Source: an uncultured Alphaproteobacteria bacterium (GTDB lineage: Bacteria; Pseudomonadota; Alphaproteobacteria; CAAGCB01; CAG-977). Taken from it: a stretch of 64,000 nt of DNA. This document shows positions 53,613 to 60,981 of this stretch, one piece after another. The number at the start of each line of letters is the position of its first letter. Position 1 is the first letter of the stretch. Made by a program: the position numbers and the translations under genes. Location of the stretch: NCBI GenBank assembly GCA_934277945.1, contig CAKQWA010000003.1:124001-188000 (forward strand), given 5' to 3'. The notes beneath the pieces were generated by a model. That model was not told where the DNA came from, did no database searches, and worked only from the letters and a program-made list of their open reading frames with translations.

Positions 53613-56384
53613 ATGGAAAGTAATAAATTTATAAATCAAGGACAAAATATTCTTGATAAAATGGAAAAAATTTCTTTTTCTGCACAGAATGAACTAAAAA
53701 ACAAACAACCTGATTTATCAAATTCACTGGCTCAAATTAACACCCTGAATACGGATATGAGTAAATGTTCACTACTAGCTGAGCAAAAAAATAGCGGTTT
53801 AAAAAAAGCAAAGGATCGCCCTTGTTTTATGCGTGTTGTTTTGTCGAGTGACAATAAAGAAGAGCAGAAAGAATTTTTCTTTACAGAAAGCAATTATACT
53901 CCATTTGTTCCAGGTGTAAATCTTGTATCAAATAAAGCCCGTATAGGTATTTTAATGTCAAAGGATGTGGGGGAAGATTTTGAATGGCAGAATAAAACAT
54001 ACTATGTTTGTGAAAAAGACAGTTTTACCCCGCAAAAAAATGAAAAATGGGATGGGTTAAAATTTTCTTTTTGTGAAAAAGGTGAAAACCCCGAAAAAGG
54101 CGATTCTTTGCTGAATGCGCTTTCAAGGTTAAAACACTTTTCAAAAGAAGTTGATGTAAAAAACAATAATATATGGGATAATATAGAATATTATGATGAA
54201 TCGAATTATTTAGAAAGTGACGGTTTGAATGAAAGAGATGCTTTTGAATTGAACATCAGAAAAAGTATAAGTTTAAGAAGCCATCCTTTGTTAGATAAAA
54301 TTCAAGAAAACATTTATCGCCATCCATTAAATAAACGCATAAGTTTAATGGGACCTGCTGGGACGGGAAAAACGACAACTCTTATGCGTCGTCTTTCTCA
54401 GAAGCTTTTTATAGAACACCTTGACGATGATGAAAAATCTGTCGTTGAAAATGACAATGAATACCAAAATAGCTGGATTATGTTTACCCCAACAGATTTA
54501 TTAGTGGAATATTTGAAAGATTCTGCAAATAAAGAAGAGATTATAAATAGGAGTAACAACATTAAGACATGGGATAATTATTCTTATAACATAGCAAGAA
54601 ATGTGTTGCCTATTTTGAGAAAAGATACGGGGAATAACGGTTTTTTGCTGAAAAAAAATATATCAAATCTTTCCGATGATTTTTTCACTCATTTAGATGA
54701 TTTTTTTGAAGATTTTCTGTTGTGGCAAGAATATAAATTTACAGATGAAGTTAAAGATGCGTTACGCATTGTCGCTTCTTATTTAGAAAATTCGCAAGAT
54801 AATTTTATTAAGAGAGTGAATACAAAAAACATATACACCATAATATTTAGTATTAAAAAAATATACAACCTCAAAGAGGAGGAGCAAGCTTCTTTAGAAA
54901 AAGACATTATTAACAAAATATCTAAGATTCTTCGATCGAATAAAAAAATCATAACGACAGACGATCGAAATTTGTTTTTGGATTCATTAAGAAAATTTGG
55001 AGAAAGTCTACAAAAAGAAGGCGAAGAACTGCTTGATAACGACGATGATTTGATTGAAGACGAGGCTGAGCACGAAGAAAAAACTATTTATCTGGCTCCC
55101 CAAGAAATTTTGAAGAGATTCTTTTACAAGCCGATTGAAGGATATTCTAGAAGTTTAGCTAATTCAAGGAAGCCCTCTGAAAGGAATAAATCTTTTAAGG
55201 ATTTCTTTGAAAAACAAGGTTATATTTTTGATGATGGAGAGCTTAAAGAAATAGGAAAGCTTTCTAATATAAAGCGAGCGTTCACAAAGATAACATCTTT
55301 GGATACAAAATATCAAAGAGGTATATCTAAAAGATACAAGAAATTCAGACTTCAAAATGAATTTTCAAAATATTATACAAAAGATTTTGATAAAACATCA
55401 AATGTTGTTTCTCAAGATGAGGTTGATATATTAATCTATGCTTATCTGTATATGCTTGAAGAGTTTATAACAAAAAACGTTGATATTGCAGATAATTCTT
55501 ATTTATCTCAGCTCAAAAAAGAATTTAGATACCAGATATACGTAGATGAAGTTACTGATTTTTCTCCAGTTCAAGTAGCTTGCATGTATCGCCTCTCTAA
55601 ACAACCTTTTCGATCTTTTTTTGCATGTGGTGATTTCAACCAAAGATTATCATATAATGGTTGTTCAACCAAACAAGGTTTGTCTTGGGCTGTTCCAGAG
55701 ATAGAATTTATTGAGATTTCTGTTAACTATCGCCAAAGTAGAAAATTGCATGCTTTTGCAAATAAGTTGGCATCAGTTTCATATGATTTAAAAGATGAAG
55801 AATCTTCAGGTATTATTGAAGGTGTTGCGCCTGTTTGGTTAAATTCAGCATCTGATTACAAAACAATCGCTTGTTGGTTGCGTGATCGTATCTTGGAAAT
55901 ACAAAACCAAATAAAAATTCTTCCATCTATTGCTGTTTTTGTTAATAGCGAAGAAGAAATTATTTTATTGAAAGAATTTCTGGAACCAGTTTTGGAAGAT
56001 GTAAACATTCGGGTTGAAGCTTGTAGAGATGGAAAAATTAAAGGGCAAGATAACAATGTTAGAATCTTTTCAGTAAAACATATTAAAGGACTTGAATTTG
56101 AGGCTGTATTTTTTATAAATATTGATAAATTAGCCAAAATAACGCCGCTTTTTATGAAATATATGTATGTAGGCGCAACACGTGCTGCAACTTATTTTGG
56201 CATAACAACTGCCTCTCCTACCCTTCCGAATGAAATTAAGTGCTTAGAAACTTGTTTTGAAAAATGCTTTAAAACCCCTTCTGAAGAAAGACTGGAAGAT
56301 GTCGAAGTTAATGCAAAGCAGAGAGAGTTTGCAGACAAGATAAACAAATTAAAACAACTAAGAGAACTTATGCATAAAAAATAA
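53613..56384 (+). CDS. UvrD/Rep-like SF1 helicase, AT-rich cargo
   Basis: A 923-aa SF1 helicase. P-loop GPAGTGKTTTLMRR near residue 246, DExx-type YVDEVTDFSPVQ near 642, GDFNQRLSYNG near 675, VNYRQSRKLHAFA near 710 (motif IV-like), and the end motif MYVGATRAATYFG near 850. An unusually long region (about 330-620) between P-loop and DEVT contains charged helices. It is much more AT-rich than the rest of the element and oriented opposite to its neighbours; it lies between the two structured repeats. Probably a defence or DNA-processing helicase gained by transfer. ATG 53613 follows AGGTGG. Confidence 0.82.
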   Translation: MESNKFINQGQNILDKMEKISFSAQNELKNKQPDLSNSLAQINTLNTDMSKCSLLAEQKNSGLKKAKDRPCFMRVVLSSDNKEEQKEFFFTESNYTPFVPGVNLVSNKARIGILMSKDVGEDFEWQNKTYYVCEKDSFTPQKNEKWDGLKFSFCEKGENPEKGDSLLNALSRLKHFSKEVDVKNNNIWDNIEYYDESNYLESDGLNERDAFELNIRKSISLRSHPLLDKIQENIYRHPLNKRISLMGPAGTGKTTTLMRRLSQKLFIEHLDDDEKSVVENDNEYQNSWIMFTPTDLLVEYLKDSANKEEIINRSNNIKTWDNYSYNIARNVLPILRKDTGNNGFLLKKNISNLSDDFFTHLDDFFEDFLLWQEYKFTDEVKDALRIVASYLENSQDNFIKRVNTKNIYTIIFSIKKIYNLKEEEQASLEKDIINKISKILRSNKKIITTDDRNLFLDSLRKFGESLQKEGEELLDNDDDLIEDEAEHEEKTIYLAPQEILKRFFYKPIEGYSRSLANSRKPSERNKSFKDFFEKQGYIFDDGELKEIGKLSNIKRAFTKITSLDTKYQRGISKRYKKFRLQNEFSKYYTKDFDKTSNVVSQDEVDILIYAYLYMLEEFITKNVDIADNSYLSQLKKEFRYQIYVDEVTDFSPVQVACMYRLSKQPFRSFFACGDFNQRLSYNGCSTKQGLSWAVPEIEFIEISVNYRQSRKLHAFANKLASVSYDLKDEESSGIIEGVAPVWLNSASDYKTIACWLRDRILEIQNQIKILPSIAVFVNSEEEIILLKEFLEPVLEDVNIRVEACRDGKIKGQDNNVRIFSVKHIKGLEFEAVFFINIDKLAKITPLFMKYMYVGATRAATYFGITTASPTLPNEIKCLETCFEKCFKTPSEERLEDVEVNAKQREFADKINKLKQLRELMHKK

Positions 56385-56474
56385 TATCATAGGTGTATAA
56401 TTTTTAAAAATTTCGTTCGGGCGCAACAATGTTGTGGAGAGGTTGGGCGAACGGATTTGGAAAATGAAGCGGCA

Positions 56475-57347
56475 TTAAGCCGCTTCTCCGTTTGTTTCTT
56501 GGAATGTCAGTAGATAGTCGAAAGCCTTCTGCGCTTCGGAACACGCCTTGAAAATCGCGCGCTTGTCGTGTTTCAAGACTTTCAGCCAGCTTTGCAGATA
56601 CGCCAGATTGTCCTTTGAAAACTGGTAATCATAGCCCAAATACCCCGCGACAAAGCCCGCGCCGATGTCCGCAATCAGTTCTTCAAAAGCATAAGCTTCG
56701 TTTCCGAACCGTCCTTTCATATCGCGGTTCAAGCGGCTTTTGTGTCCCGTGGCGTGGACGGTTTCGTGCGCCAACGTCGAAATAAAGCCCCTTTCAGTTT
56801 TAAAATCGTTTCGCGCGGGCATCAGCACAATGTCCCGCCGGCTGTCGTATCCCGCCAGATTTGCACCGTAAAAATAAGCGATGTCCGTATTGTCAAAAAA
56901 TTTCATCACGTCCGCTTGAATGTTAAAATCGGCTCTTTCATTTTCCGCAGTAAAGCCTTCGACTTGCGAACCGTTGAACACGGCATAAGCGCGGGCGACA
57001 AAAGACTGATTTTCGACTTCTTCAATATCGCCCGTTTCCGTGTTTTCGATTTCGCATTTGTAGGAAAGCGGTTTCCAGAAAACAACGGTCGTTGATTTTT
57101 CGCCTTTTTTGACCTGACAGCCTTTTTCCTGCCATTGCCGGTAAGTTCCCCAAATGGACGACGTAAAGCCGTTGACGGCGGCGGCAAAGTTCAAAATCAA
57201 GATATTGATGCCGCGATAAGCTTTTTGCGTCGCGACGTTGCGGGCGAAAGACGTAAAGAACGGCTTTTCCCATTCGCCCGAAAAGTTTTCCAGCCGTTCA
57301 ATGAGAGTGTTTGCCACGGTTTCGATAAGGTCGCCTTTGTCAGTCAT
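56475..57347 (-). CDS. ardC: ArdC-like antirestriction protein
   Basis: A 290-aa protein with the N-terminal ArdC ssDNA-binding domain (residues ~10-130: RGINILILNF, WGTYRQWQEKGCQVKKGEK) and a zincin-like metallopeptidase domain with HETVHATGH near residue 193 and the third ligand in FEELIADIGAGF. ArdC proteins protect incoming single-stranded plasmid DNA from restriction. Its start lies within copy B of the structured repeat, which should control it. It is in the leading region, about 5 kb to the right of oriT, with the plus strand (the predicted transferred strand) as template. Intact. Confidence 0.9.
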   Translation of the reverse strand: MTDKGDLIETVANTLIERLENFSGEWEKPFFTSFARNVATQKAYRGINILILNFAAAVNGFTSSIWGTYRQWQEKGCQVKKGEKSTTVVFWKPLSYKCEIENTETGDIEEVENQSFVARAYAVFNGSQVEGFTAENERADFNIQADVMKFFDNTDIAYFYGANLAGYDSRRDIVLMPARNDFKTERGFISTLAHETVHATGHKSRLNRDMKGRFGNEAYAFEELIADIGAGFVAGYLGYDYQFSKDNLAYLQSWLKVLKHDKRAIFKACSEAQKAFDYLLTFQETNGEAA

Positions 57348-57578
57348 TGTCTTGTTCCTTCTCTTAAAAAGCACTTGTTAAAGGGTTTTGGGCATCGCGC
57401 CTGAAACCCTTTCGAGGTGCTTCGTCGGGGAGAAGAAAGCGGCTTGTCATTATCCCAGCAAAAACGGAGGGGTATCACCCGTCTTGCAGCATCGCGAAAG
57501 ACGGGGACGCCGTTTTTGTTCCAAAGGCTTGGGGATTGACAAGTAAGAATTTAAACCAATCAGTTTGACCGGAACGGT
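57343..57578 (-). promoter_or_regulatory. Structured leading-region repeat, copy B
   Basis: Near-identical copy of 53206-53443. Nested stems: AAGCAC/GTGCTT (57369-57374, 57417-57422) around AAAGGGTTT/AAACCCTTT (57380-57388, 57404-57412); CAAAAACGG/CCGTTTTTG (57459-57467, 57510-57518) around CCCGTCTT/AAGACGGG (57478-57485, 57498-57505). The octamer GCATCGCG is in both hairpin loops (57392 and 57489). On the minus strand GGGATAATG between the hairpins may serve as -10. It precedes ardC. Confidence 0.7.
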
Positions 57579-57639
57579 TGCCGATTCAAATATTGTCAAA
57601 CCGCCGCAAACGCGTCAAAATAACGACGAGAGGATAAAC

Positions 57640-58008
57640 ATGACCGATAAAAACGCTTCCGACACAGAAAACAGTCCGAAATTCGGATCGGGCTGTCTGG
57701 TGCCTTTTATCGTTTTCTTCGGATTCAGCTTTTATTGCGGCGTTAAAGACGGCAATGTCGCCGGATCAATCGTCGCTTTTGCGATTACGGCTTTTTTCCT
57801 GACAAAGTTTCTACATCCGAAACCCCGAAAGCCGAAGCCGCATTATCCGCCGCATAGAAACGGGGTATCTCCCCATGACAGATACGATGAAGGATTTGAC
57901 GAGGGATTGGCGGCAGGCTTCTTTATGGCGGAAAGTACGCGGCATAACGGCACGCCAGCCTCCGTTGACACCGACGCTTATGAAGAGTGGGACGAAGAGA
58001 GCTACTAA
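57640..58008 (+). CDS. Small membrane protein near element right end
   Basis: A 122-aa protein with two hydrophobic segments (LVPFIVFFGFSFYCGV and GSIVAFAITAFFLTKF), then a proline/basic stretch (HPKPRKPKPHYPPHR) and an acidic tail (YEEWDEESY). ATG 57640 follows GAGAGGAT. I do not recognise the family. It is divergent from ardC, with repeat copy B between them, so it may be controlled from the same site. Confidence 0.6.
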   Translation: MTDKNASDTENSPKFGSGCLVPFIVFFGFSFYCGVKDGNVAGSIVAFAITAFFLTKFLHPKPRKPKPHYPPHRNGVSPHDRYDEGFDEGLAAGFFMAESTRHNGTPASVDTDAYEEWDEESY

Positions 58009-58303
58009 TTTCTTGCCTCTTCAATATACAAGATTTCCGAATTTTCCCGAATATTCCGATTCAGAGAATCAAAAACGAATCGGCATATTTTCTAAAAAAG
58101 GCTTTTTCATTTCCAAAATTACCCGAGTTCCATAGGCAAAAACGAAATCGGGCAAAAAATTTTTCAAAATTTCCGAGATTACCAAAAAAGATTTTTTTAT
58201 CCGCCTTTTCGTTTCAAAAAAGAGCTTCCAGAGAGCAATCTCAGTCAAAAAATAGTCAAAAAATGAAAAACGACCGATAGGGGAATTTTGTCCTGAAAAC
58301 GAT
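58009..58303. other. Non-coding AT-rich stretch near right boundary
   Basis: No gene is visible. The stretch has recurring short motifs of the TTCCGA / TTCCCGA / TACCCGAG kind (about 58034-58180), which could be binding sites for a recombinase near an element end. A segment at 58059-58088 resembles, with gaps, one at 15221-15254 by the integrase remnant. Nothing stronger can be said. Confidence 0.35.
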
Positions 58304-58329
58304 AAAAGCCGCAGATTTCTGCGGCTTTT
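58304..58329 (-). terminator. Terminator after tRNA-Ala
   Basis: AAAAGCCGCAG / CTGCGGCTTTT with a four-base loop, immediately next to the CCA end of tRNA-Ala on the minus strand. T-runs on both sides make it potentially bidirectional, so it may also stop plus-strand transcription. Confidence 0.85.
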
Positions 58330-58331
58330 TA

Positions 58332-58407
<76 letters not shown>

Positions 58408-58523
58408 ACGTCATTCAAAACACGGTGATAATATCACAATTTTTCTTTTCCGCAACAAAAAAATCTCTCTTTTTTAAAAATGTTTTCAGCGCGAATTTGC
58501 GGCGGATGAAAGTGTCTGATTTT

Positions 58524-59501
58524 TTAAAACCACTCCTCGCGGGCTTTTTGGACGCGCTGCCAAAAATCCGCCGGTTTCAGCACTTTAACCTGATCGCACC
58601 ATGTGTAAAGATGCCAAGACATTTCCAGACATCCGCCCGCGTGAAAGCGCACCAGCAAAGAACCGTCCTTTTGTTTTTCCATTGTTTGCGAAGGATGAAA
58701 AACGAATTTTGACGCTTCGTCCGCCGCTTTCGGCGAGAACAGCCATTCGACGTCGAAAGGTTCTTCATTATACATGCCGAACAGGTCTTTGACATAATTC
58801 TGAACGCTGAAATCTTCGGGAATGGCGTATCGTTTTTCGGGCAGGAGTTCGATTTTTTCAATGTTTGACATGATGTAGTAATGGATGTTTTCAACGTCGG
58901 GCGCGTCTTCTTTCGCCGCCAGCAGATAATGATTCCGGTCGCCGTACAAAATGCCGTACGGGTGCAGAATGAAATCGTATGTTTCTCCGCTTTTTTTCAA
59001 TGTGTATTTCACTTTGACCGCCGTCCAGTTTTTGATGGCGTCCTTAATTGTATTGACGACGCTTTCGTCAATGATTTTATGCGGCACGGGGCGTCCGACG
59101 CAACTTTCGGCGGACATCAGAGCGAAAGCGTCGCGGCTTTCCTGTTTCCCCGCGAGCAGTTGCACTTTTTCAGCCAAAGTCGAAAGCCGTTCGCTCTTTT
59201 CCTTTTGATTGTTTTTTGCCAGCAAATCGGCGGCTTGACGCAAGGCGGACACGTCGTCCGAGCAAAAAGAAACCTCCTTTGACAAGCGCGCGGTTCGGAT
59301 ACGGTATGTTTTCGGGTACCCTTTGCTTTCAATGAACGCGTCGCCGAAACATCTTTCGATTTCGACCGTTTTGCGCTCGACCGTTTTCATGGAGCACCCA
59401 AAAAAGTCCGCGATTTCCTTTTTAGTCAATCCCGCATTGCCGCAGTTTTGCAATTTCAGCACCAGATTGTACATTTTTGTAAAATAGCGCGTTTCATCCA
59501 T
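58524..59501 (-). CDS. WYL-domain transcriptional regulator, divergent from csm operon
   Basis: A 325-aa protein: an N-terminal HTH (LKLQNCGNAGLTKKEIADFFGCSMKTVERKT), then the WYL domain (residues ~150-250) including AVKVKYTLKKSGETYDFILHPYGILYGDRNHYLLA, and a C-terminal WCX-type extension. WYL regulators are common next to CRISPR-Cas and other defence genes and respond to nucleic acid-type ligands. ATG 59501 is chosen; the GTG at 59531 is also in frame. It lies back to back with the CARF gene (about 150 bp between), so it may control the Csm promoter. Confidence 0.85.
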   Translation of the reverse strand: MDETRYFTKMYNLVLKLQNCGNAGLTKKEIADFFGCSMKTVERKTVEIERCFGDAFIESKGYPKTYRIRTARLSKEVSFCSDDVSALRQAADLLAKNNQKEKSERLSTLAEKVQLLAGKQESRDAFALMSAESCVGRPVPHKIIDESVVNTIKDAIKNWTAVKVKYTLKKSGETYDFILHPYGILYGDRNHYLLAAKEDAPDVENIHYYIMSNIEKIELLPEKRYAIPEDFSVQNYVKDLFGMYNEEPFDVEWLFSPKAADEASKFVFHPSQTMEKQKDGSLLVRFHAGGCLEMSWHLYTWCDQVKVLKPADFWQRVQKAREEWF

Positions 59502-59652
59502 CTTTTTGTTCTCGCTTAAAAAGTGCGACACGATTTGTCTTTCTTTTGTATCATAGTGGCAATATCAACGCGATTTCAAGAAAGGAGTTTGACATAAAAA
59601 TAAAGTTGTCATAATCTTATTCAAAAAGTTGTTTTGTTTGTGGGTGTTTACC

Positions 59653-60981
59653 ATGTATGATTGTTCAAAAATTTTATTTCTGATTGTCGGAACCGGCAAC
59701 ACAAAAGAAGCCGGATATCCGGAGCCGTATTTGAAATTGTTGCGTCAGGCGATTGAATCGACGAACGCGCAAACGGTTGTTTTGATTCCGTCGGGCAAAA
59801 GTATTGCCAATGCGGAAATAATTAAATCCGAATATGCGGGAGAAAGGGATGTGCAAATCGAAAATCTGCCGTCAGTCAGCATGGAGTTCGACGCGGATTT
59901 ATGTTATGAATTTTTTGAAAAAGTCTTTCGGAAATTATTTAAGAGCGGATACAAGCCCGAGGGGTTTACGATTGATTTCACGCACGGCACGAAAGCGATG
60001 AGCGCGGCGTTGTATGCGATCGGCATGCGTTATCGTGTTTCGGATTTTCATTACATCAAAAGAAATAACGACAAAGAGGGAAATCTTGTCGAGGGGCAGA
60101 CTGTCAGGACGTTCGACGCGTCTTACGCGCGGGCGCTGGCTTTGCTGGATCAATGCAAAGTGCTGTTTTGCGCGTGGCAGTTCGCGGCGGCGAAATCTCT
60201 GCTGGCGACGGAGCGTCCGAAAAGCAAGGAGTTGAAAGCGCGCTTTGAGCGTGTGCAATTTTTGGCGGATTTTTACGCCGCATGGGATCGTTTGGATTAC
60301 GTGGCGGCGGCGCAAATTTTTCCGCAATGTCAAATTGACGGATTTGAGAAATTCATACCGCCGGCTAGTGTGAAAGAGGAATTGGAAATGTTGGCGCGTC
60401 CCGTCGCTCAAACGGACGATGCGAATGAATTGCCGGCGGAGCGGATGCGCAAAAACGGCGAATTGCTGTGCGATTTGCTGATTGATTTGTACGCGAACGC
60501 GCACAGACGCATAGAATCCGGATTGCTGGAAGACGGCGGTATTCGCATTTACCGCATTGCCGAAATGCTGGGGCAGGCGTGTCTGTTCAGAAAAGGCTAT
60601 GTGTCGGAACAAATGCCCGCACGTGACGATAAAGTTAAGTTTTTTGCGCAAAACAACGGCATTTCTCCTAAAAAATGCGGAGATCTCTATTTATTCGGCA
60701 GAGAAAAAGCCGCCGAGTTTTTATTGAAAAAAGCGACGTCGGAAGATGATGCGGAGCATGGCGTTGCCGCGTTTCTGGTCGAAAAAAATGAAGAAATCAG
60801 AGCGATGCGCAACACGTCCATTTTAATTCACGGATTTTCTTCCAAAGCGGGCGCGGCGGAAAAGATGAAGTGCTTGGCGGACGATTTGTTAAAACAAATC
60901 AATTGCTTGTACGGCATCGACAATGTCGGAAACAAGTTGAAAGCGGCGCTGTTTATGAACAAATTTAAGGATAACGACTGA
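59653..60981 (+). CDS. CARF-HEPN ribonuclease, Cas02710/Csm6-like
   Basis: A 442-aa effector of type III CRISPR-Cas. The N-terminal Rossmann-like CARF domain begins ILFLIVGTGNTKEAGYPEP and holds the ring-nucleotide motif DFTHGTKAMSAAL near residue 107. The C-terminal HEPN domain has R-x6-H: RNTSILIHGF near residues 386-395. In related systems Cas10 makes cyclic oligoadenylates that bind CARF and switch on HEPN RNA cleavage. It belongs to the Cas02710 (TIGR02710-like) family. It is the first gene of the operon and shares 1 bp with cas10. A weak start site (ATG 59653) is assigned after GGGTG. Confidence 0.88.
   Translation: MYDCSKILFLIVGTGNTKEAGYPEPYLKLLRQAIESTNAQTVVLIPSGKSIANAEIIKSEYAGERDVQIENLPSVSMEFDADLCYEFFEKVFRKLFKSGYKPEGFTIDFTHGTKAMSAALYAIGMRYRVSDFHYIKRNNDKEGNLVEGQTVRTFDASYARALALLDQCKVLFCAWQFAAAKSLLATERPKSKELKARFERVQFLADFYAAWDRLDYVAAAQIFPQCQIDGFEKFIPPASVKEELEMLARPVAQTDDANELPAERMRKNGELLCDLLIDLYANAHRRIESGLLEDGGIRIYRIAEMLGQACLFRKGYVSEQMPARDDKVKFFAQNNGISPKKCGDLYLFGREKAAEFLLKKATSEDDAEHGVAAFLVEKNEEIRAMRNTSILIHGFSSKAGAAEKMKCLADDLLKQINCLYGIDNVGNKLKAALFMNKFKDND

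Noticed and set aside
58009..58300. CRISPR array in the non-coding stretch before the csm region
   Set aside because: The motifs here are short, uneven in spacing and divergent; there is no repeat-spacer pattern of 25-40 bases.
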